DNA of 64,000 nt. Source: Sphingomonas sp. KR3-1 (GTDB taxonomy: Bacteria; Pseudomonadota; Alphaproteobacteria; Sphingomonadales; Sphingomonadaceae). The position numbers and the translations under genes were made by a program. Under the pieces are notes generated by a model. The model saw nothing but the letters and a program-made list of their open reading frames with translations, did no database searches and was not told where the DNA came from. Numbering within the stretch: position 1 is the first letter of the stretch; each line of letters opens with the position of its first letter. The stretch covers positions 124,001-188,000 of the forward strand of contig NZ_JBDZDQ010000004.1 in the NCBI RefSeq assembly GCF_040049295.1. The letters are read 5' to 3'. Shown here piece by piece: positions 42,502 to 49,369 of the stretch.

Positions 42502-43338
42502 CTATCGGTGCTCGCGCGGCTGGTCTGAATTGTCCTTTTTCAGCCATTCGGGCGCCGGCCGTTCCGGCGGTGGAGGTGACGGCGGCGGCGAAGGAAGGGG
42601 TGAGTCGCTCATCCCTTTTGAGCCGCCTTTTGCTTCGGGAGCGGCAGGAAGCTCGCGCCTTCCCAGACCCATTGGGGCTCGGGCGGCACTGGCCGGGAGA
42701 GGGGATTGGGAGCGGCCGCCTTCTTGTCCTGCCGTCGCACAGCCTGCTTGTTTTCGGCCACTCCAGCCTCCGTCGGTCTTTTCCGTCACAGGCGAGAACG
42801 CCTGCGACGCCAATATAGTCGCTTCACAAACGAATGCGACCAGAAACCCGGCCATGGCGAAAAGCAGAACCTGGCTGCGCGCCCGCAGCTTCGCATTGTT
42901 GTTTCGGCGATTGTTGGTCGTGGTCTGGGCAAATTCATCGAGGATGAAGGTGCGCAGCTCATTCCGCACCGTCTCATCCCATTCGTCCGCGCTGCCGGCC
43001 CCCTTGTGGAATGCGCGGAGCGCCTCGGTATAGTCGAGTATCGCGCGATCGGAGGGCGGATAGCGATATTCTCGCGGCCGGATCACCACCCAGAACCACC
43101 ACGCTGAGATAGCAAATGAAATAATCGACGCCGCGAGTAGCGTGTAGATTAAAGCACCCCATGGCAGCTCGACCGTTCCTGCCGCCGATCGATAGATCTG
43201 GGGCAATAGCGCGATTGCCAGGCCAAGCATGGCACCGAAGAAGGGCAAGGACCGCCACACCGCTTCGTCGGCATCGACTTCGCGCTTGAAGGAATCGCTC
43301 AGCAGCGACGCGAGATATTCGTCGGTCTTGGTGCCCAT
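42502..43338 (-). CDS. Three-helix membrane protein with Pro-rich C-terminal tail, unknown
   Basis: A 278-residue protein. After a polar N-terminus with acidic SFKREVDADEAVWRSLPFFG come two hydrophobic helices (FGAMLGLAIALLPQIY and LIYTLLAASIISFAISAWWFWVVI), a cytoplasmic-looking middle part with ILDEFAQTTTNNRRNNNAKL, a third helix (SQVLLFAMAGFLVAFVCEATIL), and a Ser/Pro-rich tail of about 80 residues with PLPSPPPSPPPPERPAPEW. No domain was recognised. The two-helix/tail layout recalls effector-like membrane proteins, but I cannot assign one. Base composition is slightly lower in GC than its neighbours. A GGGGAGGCGGCG run stands before the ATG. Confidence 0.8.
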   Translation of the reverse strand: MGTKTDEYLASLLSDSFKREVDADEAVWRSLPFFGAMLGLAIALLPQIYRSAAGTVELPWGALIYTLLAASIISFAISAWWFWVVIRPREYRYPPSDRAILDYTEALRAFHKGAGSADEWDETVRNELRTFILDEFAQTTTNNRRNNNAKLRARSQVLLFAMAGFLVAFVCEATILASQAFSPVTEKTDGGWSGRKQAGCATAGQEGGRSQSPLPASAARAPMGLGRRELPAAPEAKGGSKGMSDSPLPSPPPSPPPPERPAPEWLKKDNSDQPREHR

Positions 43339-43387
43339 CGCCGCCTCCCCGCTCCGAAGCTAGCGGCGGGCCACCGAAGCGACAAGC

Positions 43388-44362
43388 TCACACCACCAGC
43401 ACCGTTGACCCCGTCGTCTTCCCCGCCTCCAGCGCCCGGTGCGCCTCGGCAGCGTCCTCGAGTGCGAAGCGCTGGCCGATCTCCGCCGTCACCGCGCCCT
43501 TCTCGAGCATCGCGAACAGCCGCGCGATGCCCGCCGCGCGCTCCTCGGGCGTGACATAATAGTCGAACAGCTTGGGCCGGGTGACGAACAGCGAGCCATG
43601 CGCGTTGAGCGTCGCGAGGTTCACGCCCTCCACCGGGCCGCTGGCATTGCCGTAGCTCAGGATCAGCCCGCGCCGCGCGCACGACGCCAGCGAGGCCTCC
43701 CACGTCGCCTTGCCCACCCCGTCGAGCACCACCGGCACGCCTGCGCCGCCGGTGATCTCCTTCACCCGCGCCGCGACATCTTCCTCGCGCGACAGCAGCA
43801 CATGCGCCGCCCCCGCCGCCTCGGCGAGCGCCACCTTGTCGCGGTGCCCGACCGTGCCGATCACCGTCGCACCGATGTCCTTCAGCCAGCGTACCGCGAT
43901 CTGCCCGACCCCGCCCGCCGCGGCGTGGACGAGCACCGTCCAGCCCGGCTGGACCCGGGCGCAGCGCTCGATCAGGAATTCCGCCGTGCAGCCCTTGAGC
44001 AGCACCGCCGCCGCGGTCTCGTCGCTGATGTCGTTGGGCAGCGCGAACAGCGTCTTCGCCGGCACGTTGCGCGCGGTCGCATAGGCGCCGAGCCCCGGCC
44101 CGAAGGTCGCCACCCGGTCGCCCACGGCAAAGCCATTGACGCCCTCGCCCACCGCTTCGACCACGCCCGCCGCCTCGCCGCCGAGGCCGCTCGGCAGTGG
44201 CACCGGATAGAGGCCCGAGCGGTGATAGGTGTCGATGAAGTTCAGCCCTACCGCGCGGTTGCGCATCCGCACTTCGCCCGGCCCCGGCGGCGGCAGTTCG
44301 ACATCGGCCCACTGGATCACCTCGGGCCCGCCTGTCGCCTCGATCAATGCCGTCCGTTCCAT
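43388..44362 (-). CDS. Zeta-crystallin-type NADPH:quinone oxidoreductase
   Basis: A 324-residue medium-chain dehydrogenase/reductase of the QOR family (no zinc ligands). The quinone-reductase signature LNFIDTYHRSGLYP appears near residue 40, the cofactor motif VLVHAAAGGVGQIAVRW around 150, and LDGVGKATWEASL follows. It reduces quinones with NADPH. The ATG at 44362 has GGGAG about 8 nt upstream; the ATG at 44377, overlapping the transporter stop by one base, would add five residues. Cotranscribed with the upstream SLC13 gene. Confidence 0.94.
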   Translation of the reverse strand: MERTALIEATGGPEVIQWADVELPPPGPGEVRMRNRAVGLNFIDTYHRSGLYPVPLPSGLGGEAAGVVEAVGEGVNGFAVGDRVATFGPGLGAYATARNVPAKTLFALPNDISDETAAAVLLKGCTAEFLIERCARVQPGWTVLVHAAAGGVGQIAVRWLKDIGATVIGTVGHRDKVALAEAAGAAHVLLSREEDVAARVKEITGGAGVPVVLDGVGKATWEASLASCARRGLILSYGNASGPVEGVNLATLNAHGSLFVTRPKLFDYYVTPEERAAGIARLFAMLEKGAVTAEIGQRFALEDAAEAHRALEAGKTTGSTVLVV

Positions 44363-44376
44363 ATGCGCGACTCCCA

Positions 44377-46149
44377 TCAGTGTACCGGCCACACCCATAG
44401 GATCAGCGGCGTGCCGACCACCAGCACCAGGAACGACAGCGGCGCCCCCAGGCGCGCATAGTCGCCGAACCTGTAGCCGCCCGGGCCCATCACCAGCGTG
44501 TTGCACTGGTGGCCGATCGGGGTGAGGAAGTCGCAGCCCGCGCCCACCGCGGTCGCCATCAGGAACGCCTCGGGCCGATAGCCGAGCTCGCCGGCAAAGG
44601 TCGCCGCGATCGGCGCCATCACCAGCACGGTGGCGGCATTGTTGAGGAACGGCGTCACTGCCATCGCCGAGACCAGGATCAGCGCCACTGCGCCCCAGGG
44701 CGGCAGGATCGCGGCGAAATGCCCCAGCCAGTCGCCGATCACCTGGCTCGCGCCCGTGGTCCTGAGCGAATCCGATACCGGGATCAGCGCGCCGAGCATC
44801 ACCAGGATCGGCCATTCGATATGGTCATAAGCCTCGCGCACCGGCAGTGCGCCGAGCAGGATGGTCAGCCCGGCGGCGGCAAAGAACGCCACCGCAACCG
44901 GCACATAGCCCGTCGCCGTCGCCGCCATCGCGCAGGCGAGGATCGCCAGCGGCAACAGCCCCTTGCGCGCGCTGCCCAGCCGCAGCGTCCGCTGGGCGAG
45001 CGGCAGGCAGCCGAGCTCGGACAGCCGCTCGAACAGCAATTCGAGCGGTCCCTGCAGCACGATCACGTCGCCGGGCGCGAGCGCGATCTCGCCCAGCCGC
45101 TTGGCGAGCCGCTCGCCCTGGCGCGAAACCGCGATCAGGTTGACCCCGAAGCGCTCGTGCAGCCCCAGCCGCCCGGCGGTGCGCCCGATCAGCGGGCTGT
45201 CGGTGCCGATCACCGCTTCGATCACGCCGACCTCGCCCTGGGCGCCCTCGGGCGCCTCGCGCTGCGCGCCCTCGAGTTCGAGCCGGTCGGCGGCGATCAC
45301 GCGCTCGAGGCTGTCGGGCGGGCCGGCGAGGATCAGCAGGTCCTCGGGCTTCAGCACCGCGTCGGGGAACGGGATCGATCGGATGCCGGCGCGCAGGATC
45401 GCGGTCACCTGCACCTCGCCGTCATGCCGCTCGCGGAACGCCGCGACGGTCTCGTCGACCGCGGGCGAGCCCGCCGGGATCTCGGCCTCGGTCACATAGT
45501 CCTGGATGTCGATCGCCTCGCCCAGCGTCGGCGCGGCGCGGCGGTCGCGCGGCAGCAGCCGGTAGCCGAAGCGCAGGAAAATGAGGCCCATCAGCGTCAG
45601 CCCCAGGCCGACCGGCGCATAGTCGAACATGCCGAACGGGTGCCCGGTCATCTGCTCGCGCACCCGGCTGACGATGATGTTGGGCGAGGTGCCGATCAGC
45701 GTGATCAGCCCGCCGAGCAGCGATGCGAACGACATCGGCATCAGGTACGCCGCCGGTGCGACGTTCGATTTCTTCGCCATCTGGAACGCGACCGGCATCA
45801 TCATCGCCAGCGCGCCGATATTCTTGACCAGCGCCGACGCGAAGCCGACCGAGGCGCAGAGCAGCAGCAATTGCGAGCGGACCCGCGTCACGCTGCGCTG
45901 GAGCATCAGCATCGCGCTCTCGATCACGCCCGATCGCTGCACCGCGCCGGAGAGCACCAGCGCCGAGGCGACGATGATCACGATGTCGTCGGAAAAGCCG
46001 GTAAAGGCCTCTTTCGGCTTGACGATGCCCAGCGCCAGCGCGGCGAGCAGCGCGATCACCGCGACCATGTCGTAGCGCAGCTTGCCCCAGATGAAGAGCA
46101 GCATCATGCCGAACAGCACGCCGACGGAAAGCAACTGGGGAGTGGTCAT
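44377..46149 (-). CDS. SLC13/DASS family transporter with two TrkA-C (RCK_C) domains
   Basis: A 590-residue membrane protein. About seven N-terminal helices (including LVLSGAVQRSGVIESAMLML and the SFASLLGGLITLIGTSPNIIV motif) and a matching C-terminal set with STATVLVMAPIA-like NNAATVLVMAPIAATF enclose a soluble middle region (about residues 210-380) with two RCK_C domains: EVQVTAILRAGIRSIPFPDA with LLILAGPPDSLERV, and VIEAVIGTDSPLIGRTAGRL with DVIVLQGPLELLFERL. The family moves sulfate, dicarboxylates or similar anions with Na+; RCK domains may regulate by ligand. The start at 46149 opens with a hydrophobic helix. The quinone reductase gene follows with a one-base overlap option. Confidence 0.94.
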   Translation of the reverse strand: MTTPQLLSVGVLFGMMLLFIWGKLRYDMVAVIALLAALALGIVKPKEAFTGFSDDIVIIVASALVLSGAVQRSGVIESAMLMLQRSVTRVRSQLLLLCASVGFASALVKNIGALAMMMPVAFQMAKKSNVAPAAYLMPMSFASLLGGLITLIGTSPNIIVSRVREQMTGHPFGMFDYAPVGLGLTLMGLIFLRFGYRLLPRDRRAAPTLGEAIDIQDYVTEAEIPAGSPAVDETVAAFRERHDGEVQVTAILRAGIRSIPFPDAVLKPEDLLILAGPPDSLERVIAADRLELEGAQREAPEGAQGEVGVIEAVIGTDSPLIGRTAGRLGLHERFGVNLIAVSRQGERLAKRLGEIALAPGDVIVLQGPLELLFERLSELGCLPLAQRTLRLGSARKGLLPLAILACAMAATATGYVPVAVAFFAAAGLTILLGALPVREAYDHIEWPILVMLGALIPVSDSLRTTGASQVIGDWLGHFAAILPPWGAVALILVSAMAVTPFLNNAATVLVMAPIAATFAGELGYRPEAFLMATAVGAGCDFLTPIGHQCNTLVMGPGGYRFGDYARLGAPLSFLVLVVGTPLILWVWPVH

Positions 46150-46194
46150 CGCTGGGGAACGCCGCGCGATGGTTTCGGGTCCGCCACTATCTCA

Positions 46195-46381
46195 TTCCTC
46201 CCCGAGCTCGCTCGGGGAGGGGGACCATTTGCGCAGCAAATGGTGGAGGGGTCGGCGCGAACGCGCCGGTGCCCGAGTTCCAGAGTCGGATCGCCCCCGG
46301 CGCACGTTCAACCCCCGAACGCCCCTCCACCACCGACCTGCGGTCGGCGGTCCCCCTCCCCCAGGCAAGCTGGGGGAGGAA
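46195..46381. repeat. Composite palindromic repeat A (REP/BIME-like)
   Basis: Two head-to-head modules. The left has CCTCCCCGAG/CTCGGGGAGG (46197-46220, 4-nt loop) then CCATTT/AAATGG (46225-46243, loop GCGCAGC). The right has CCGACC/GGTCGG (46333-46347) and CCTCCCCCAG/CTGGGGGAGG (46355-46379). The whole lies between two convergent or non-coding flanks, after the start of the SLC13 gene and before the small gene at 46390. A second copy is at 46953-47065. Confidence 0.85.
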
Positions 46382-46389
46382 TCAAAAAC

Positions 46390-46602
46390 TCAATGCACGG
46401 TCCCCACGGCGCGGCCGACCGACATCAGCACGATCAGCCGCTCGATCTGGCGCCAGCGGCAGAAATGGATGTGGTTGCCGAGGTCGCGGCTATGGTCGGC
46501 GCGCGCGGCGGCCTCGCTGCCGGCGAGCTCGCCGAACAGGGCGATCAGCTCGTTGGCGTCGGTGATTTCGCGGCGGTCGCCGAGATAGGGCATCATATCC
46601 AT
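46390..46602 (-). CDS. Small conserved-looking protein with HIHFCRWRQIERLI motif
   Basis: A 70-residue protein, MDMMPYLGDRREITDANELI followed by a helical Ala/Glu region and LGNHIHFCRWRQIERLIVLM. The His-Ile-His-Phe-Cys-Arg-Trp stretch, with one Cys and two His, looks constrained and could bind a metal. I believe similar small proteins exist in sphingomonads, but the function is unknown to me. No clear ribosome site precedes the ATG at 46602; two further Met codons lie within four residues. It sits between palindromic repeats A and B together with the next small gene. Confidence 0.68.
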   Translation of the reverse strand: MDMMPYLGDRREITDANELIALFGELAGSEAAARADHSRDLGNHIHFCRWRQIERLIVLMSVGRAVGTVH

Positions 46603-46759
46603 GCGCGCGCCGATGCGCGTGCCGTGCCAATTCCCGTGGAATCAACGCTTTGCGCGCCACACGATGCTGAACTTTCGCTAACCATCCCGGAATCGCCGTG
46701 CCAGCTGCCCCGGCATGGCACAGGTGGCGTCCCGCCGCGGGACGTGGCAGAGACGCAGC

Positions 46760-46945
46760 ATGACCAAGACGCCCTCCAAGACCCCGCTCGCCGGCGGCTT
46801 CCTCCTCGCGATCAGCCTGATCATCGGCGTGTTCGTCGGCATCGCGAAGGGCGAGGCATCGTTCGGGTTCATCATCGGCCTGGGCGTCGGCCTGGCGCTG
46901 CTGCTCGCGGTATGGCTGGTCGATCGGATGCGCGTGGGGCGGTAG
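46760..46945 (+). CDS. Small two-helix membrane protein
   Basis: A 61-residue protein: MTKTPSKTPLAGGFLLAISL, then GVFVGIAKGEASFGFIIGLG and LALLLAVWLVDRMRVGR, two hydrophobic helices with a basic C-terminus. The start was set at ATG 46760; an in-frame ATG at 46715 gives a longer form with basic residues. The 150 nt upstream hold only a short GTCCCGCCGCGGGAC-type palindrome. Repeat B starts 8 nt after the stop. No function can be assigned. Confidence 0.65.
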   Translation: MTKTPSKTPLAGGFLLAISLIIGVFVGIAKGEASFGFIIGLGVGLALLLAVWLVDRMRVGR

Positions 46946-46952
46946 CCATAAA

Positions 46953-47065
46953 TTCCTCCCCGAGCTCGTCTCGGGGAGGGGACCATTCGCGCAGCGAATG
47001 GTGGAGGCGCGGAACGCGGCGGTGGCCCGCCGCCCCTCCACCACCGCCTTCGCCGGGGAAAGGCT
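46953..47065. repeat. Composite palindromic repeat B, partner of repeat A
   Basis: CCTCCCCGAG/CTCGGGGAGG (46955-46979) and CCATTC/GAATGG (46983-47001, loop GCGCAGC) repeat the left module of copy A. In the second stem the T-A closing pair of copy A is replaced by C-G, a compensatory change that keeps pairing. A CGGCGGTGGCCCGCCG stretch and a partial right module follow up to about 47065. Confidence 0.85.
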
Positions 47066-47083
47066 CAGCTCCGGAGCGGTCGC

Positions 47084-47707
47084 CTAGATCGCCCGCCCCA
47101 GCCACGCCACGCGCCCCACCACGTCCACCGCCCGCGCCGGCACCGTGCGCGTCTCCCATTCCGGATTGTCCGAGATCACCTCGATCCCGCCGACGCCGAT
47201 GCGCAGCCGCTTGACCATCAGCTCGCCGTCGAGCCGGATCACGAACACCCCGCCGCGCCCCTCCACCCGGCGCTGGTCGCGGTTGACCAGGATCTCGTCG
47301 CCGTCCTCCAGCGTCGGCGCCATCGAATCGCCCTGCACGCGGATCACCGACGCCGCCTCGGGCCGCACGCCCAGCGCGCGCAGCAGCTCGGGCGAGAACT
47401 CCGCCCCGCGCCGCCGCCGCGCCTCGCCCTCGACCAGCCCGCCCGGCCCGGCCGACGCGCCGACATCGAGCCGCGGCACCGCCACCAGCCCGTCCGCCTC
47501 TGGGCCGCCCAGCCGCGCCTCCGCCACGCCGAAATAGCGCGCGAGCAGCGCCCGGTCCGTCTCGGCCAGCAGCCGCGGCGTGCCGCGCACCAGATATTGC
47601 TGGAGATAGGCCAGGTTGCGCCCGAGCAGCCGCGACAGCTCGGACAGGCTCGCGCCCGTCTCGGCGATCAGCGCTTCCAGCGCGGCGCGTTGCGCATCCG
47701 GATCCAT
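47084..47707 (-). CDS. HTH repressor with S24 (LexA-like) peptidase domain
   Basis: A 207-residue phage-repressor/LexA-type protein. Residues about 18-48 form a helix-turn-helix (SLSELSRLLGRNLAYLQQYL). The C-terminal S24 domain carries Ser128 in VQGDSMAPTLEDGDEILV and Lys166 in GELMVKRLRI, a spacing of 38 residues like LexA. A candidate Ala-Gly cleavage bond lies in DVGASAGPGG near residue 86, so self-cleavage on a stress signal is plausible. No LexA-type operator of the GTTC-N7-GTTC form was noticed. TAGGAA dyads directly upstream are the likely operator. The gene is divergent from two small genes; no phage genes are near. Confidence 0.9.
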   Translation of the reverse strand: MDPDAQRAALEALIAETGASLSELSRLLGRNLAYLQQYLVRGTPRLLAETDRALLARYFGVAEARLGGPEADGLVAVPRLDVGASAGPGGLVEGEARRRRGAEFSPELLRALGVRPEAASVIRVQGDSMAPTLEDGDEILVNRDQRRVEGRGGVFVIRLDGELMVKRLRIGVGGIEVISDNPEWETRTVPARAVDVVGRVAWLGRAI

Positions 47708-47723
47708 GGCGCATCCATACCCG

Positions 47724-47748
47724 TAGGAATTTTCCTAGACAAGTAGGA
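47724..47748. promoter_or_regulatory. TAGGAA operator cluster between the S24 repressor and a divergent gene
   Basis: TAGGAA (47724-47729), TT, TTCCTA (47732-47737) form a 6-2-6 dyad, and TAGGAA recurs at 47743-47748. The run stands 17 nt upstream of the repressor start and in the 96-nt divergent gap, so it probably regulates both directions. Confidence 0.6.
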
Positions 47749-47803
47749 AATATGGAACAAATTAAGAACGATCTTCAGCGAATCGAGTCGGGAGATCGGA
47801 GCA

Positions 47804-48013
47804 ATGACAGTGCATCGCGAGATCGAAAAATTCCTTCGGGCGACCAACATGCCGCCCACCAAGTTCGGCCGGCTGGCGGTGCGCGATCCGCGCATCGTGC
47901 TCGACCTGCGCATGGGCCGCGAGCCCGGCCCGCGCATGATCGCGCGGCTCAAGGCGTTCCTCGCTGCCGAGAAAGCGGCGCAACAGGCCCGCCAGCAGGA
48001 GCCCGGCCAATGA
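47804..48013 (+). CDS. Small basic DNA-binding-like protein (predicted HTH)
   Basis: A 69-residue protein: MTVHREIEKFLRATNMPPTK, FGRLAVRDPRIVLDLRMGRE, then an arginine/alanine-rich helix ending KAAQQARQQEPGQ. The pattern of helices fits a short helix-turn-helix, as in small regulators often encoded next to repressors, and I think related short proteins are common in sphingomonads. GGGAG lies 9 nt before the ATG. Its last codon overlaps the next gene (ATGA). It is transcribed divergently from the S24 repressor and probably under its control. Confidence 0.75.
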   Translation: MTVHREIEKFLRATNMPPTKFGRLAVRDPRIVLDLRMGREPGPRMIARLKAFLAAEKAAQQARQQEPGQ

Positions 48014-48327
48014 GCCGCGGCCCCGATGCGGAAACGCTGCTCCGCCGCGCGCTCGAGGCCGGCGCCGAGGCGGCCGGCTGCCCGGTCACCCTGGTCCAAT
48101 CGGACTGGACGCGCTGGGCCAGCGCGACGTTCACCGGCGCGCGGCACTTGCTGTCGCTCGCCGCCCCGCCCTCCCCGGCGCTCGACGCCTGGATCGCAGG
48201 CCTGCCCGAGACCGAGCTGCGGCTGCGCGGCCATCTCGTGGCGGACCTGGTGGTCGAGCATGTCCGCCGCGCCGAGGACCGGGTGACGATCGCGCTGGAG
48301 GTGCTGACGGTGGAGGAAGGGCGGTGA
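48010..48327 (+). CDS. Small protein of unknown function coupled to the HTH-like gene
   Basis: A 105-residue protein beginning MSRGPDAETLLRRALEAGAE. An alternating beta pattern follows: CPVTLVQSDWTRWASATFTG, a short helix GARHLLSLAAPPSPALDAWI, then PETELRLRGHLVADLVVEHV and RVTIALEVLTVEEGR. A central DWTRW may be functional. No domain was recognised. The ATG overlaps the preceding stop (ATGA), so both small genes are translated together. Confidence 0.72.
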   Translation: MSRGPDAETLLRRALEAGAEAAGCPVTLVQSDWTRWASATFTGARHLLSLAAPPSPALDAWIAGLPETELRLRGHLVADLVVEHVRRAEDRVTIALEVLTVEEGR

Positions 48328-48345
48328 GCACGCGCCCTCTTGGTT

Positions 48346-48363
48346 CCCCGGCGAAGGCCGGGG
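48346..48363. terminator. CCCCGGC-GAAG-GCCGGGG hairpin between convergent genes
   Basis: A perfect 7-bp stem with GAAG loop lies between the stops of the two flanking genes, 19 nt after the left one. It is close in sequence to the CCCGGC palindromes elsewhere, so it may be a repeat that also ends transcription. No T-tract follows. Confidence 0.5.
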
Positions 48364-48391
48364 AGCAGCTTCGTTCAACGCTCAGGAAGGA

Positions 48392-49369
48392 TCACGCCGT
48401 GCGCCGCGCCAGGTTGCGCAGCGTGACCAGCGCTTCTTCCAGCCCGCGCTCCTGCGCCTTGGCCTGGGCGCGCGGCGTCGCGGTCAGCCCCTTGTCGGCC
48501 ACCCCGCGCTCGAGCCGGTCGAGCAGCGCGTGGATCGAGGCGTCGGTCTCCGGCCGCACGATCCGCTCGCGCGGCGCGGCGGCGGGCGCCTCGGCGACCG
48601 GCGGCGGCACATGCGCGCGCACCGGCGGCGTCAGCTCGAACACTTCGAACCGCTCGGTCTCGTCGAAGATCGACGGGCGCGGCTGGCGGCGCAGCGGCGC
48701 GAGCGGCACCGGAGCCGGCTTGGGCACGGCCGGGATTGCCTGCGGATCGAAGGCCGAGAGCGGCTGGTCGAAGTCGCTCGGCAGTTCCTGCTCGGCAAGC
48801 GAGTCGCGCGCGTGCGCGTGAATGTCGGGGCTTTCGTGACTTTCCGGCGCTTCCGCGACCGGTTCGGCGACCTCGGCAACCGGAGTCGCCGCCTCTTCCA
48901 CCGGCGCCGTCATCGGCCGCGGCGGGAAGATCGCGTCGAAATCGACCGTGTCGTCCTCGATCGCGGCCGGCGCGGCGGCACGGACCTCGAGGAACGGGCG
49001 ACCCAGGTCGCGCGTGGCGAGCAGGGGCGGGCGCGGCGGCGCGTCAGGGTGCGCATCGGCACGGCGCAGCACCGGCACGGCGACTTCCTCCGGGTCGACC
49101 GGCTCGGCGTCGCCGCCGATGGTCAGCCCGCGCGAGCCGAGCAGGATGAAGGCGGAGAGCCACATGAACGCGCCGACGAACGCGCCGCTGCCCAGTGCCA
49201 CCGCCAGCCGGGCGGTCAGGCCCAGCGGCGGCTCGGCCATCGCAAGAACGGAGGGGAGACCGGAGTCCATCACCAGCGCCTCGAGCGCGGGCACGGGGAT
49301 CATCGCCACGCCAAGCGCAGCGAGGCCGCCCGCGACCAGCGCGATCAGGGGCGCCAGCGGCAGGTTCAT
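48392..49369 (-). CDS. Two-helix protein with long Pro/Ala/Glu-rich region, glycan-locus partner
   Basis: A 325-residue protein. Residues 4-22 (PLAPLIALVAGGLAALGVA) and about 52-78 (TARLAVALGSGAFVGAFMWLSAFILLG) are membrane helices. The rest is polar and disordered-looking, rich in Pro, Ala and Glu, with repeated EEAATPVAEVAEPVAEAPE-type runs. It ends in a helical DASIHALLDRLERGVADKG and GLEEALVTLRNLARRTA part. No domain was recognised. Its ATG overlaps the glycosyltransferase stop (ATGA), so it was retained with that gene and may act in the same polysaccharide system. Confidence 0.8.
   Translation of the reverse strand: MNLPLAPLIALVAGGLAALGVAMIPVPALEALVMDSGLPSVLAMAEPPLGLTARLAVALGSGAFVGAFMWLSAFILLGSRGLTIGGDAEPVDPEEVAVPVLRRADAHPDAPPRPPLLATRDLGRPFLEVRAAAPAAIEDDTVDFDAIFPPRPMTAPVEEAATPVAEVAEPVAEAPESHESPDIHAHARDSLAEQELPSDFDQPLSAFDPQAIPAVPKPAPVPLAPLRRQPRPSIFDETERFEVFELTPPVRAHVPPPVAEAPAAAPRERIVRPETDASIHALLDRLERGVADKGLTATPRAQAKAQERGLEEALVTLRNLARRTA

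Noticed and set aside
46195..47065. CRISPR array
   Set aside because: Only two copies with palindromic modules and no regular repeat-spacer spacing; no cas gene is in the window.
44509..47214. Rightward open frame of 901 codons
   Set aside because: Antisense to the SLC13 gene and runs through a palindromic repeat; the composition is Arg/His/Gln-rich like other shadow frames.
47084..47707. Prophage remnant suggested by an S24 repressor
   Set aside because: No phage structural, integrase or lysis gene is nearby, and the neighbours are chromosomal.
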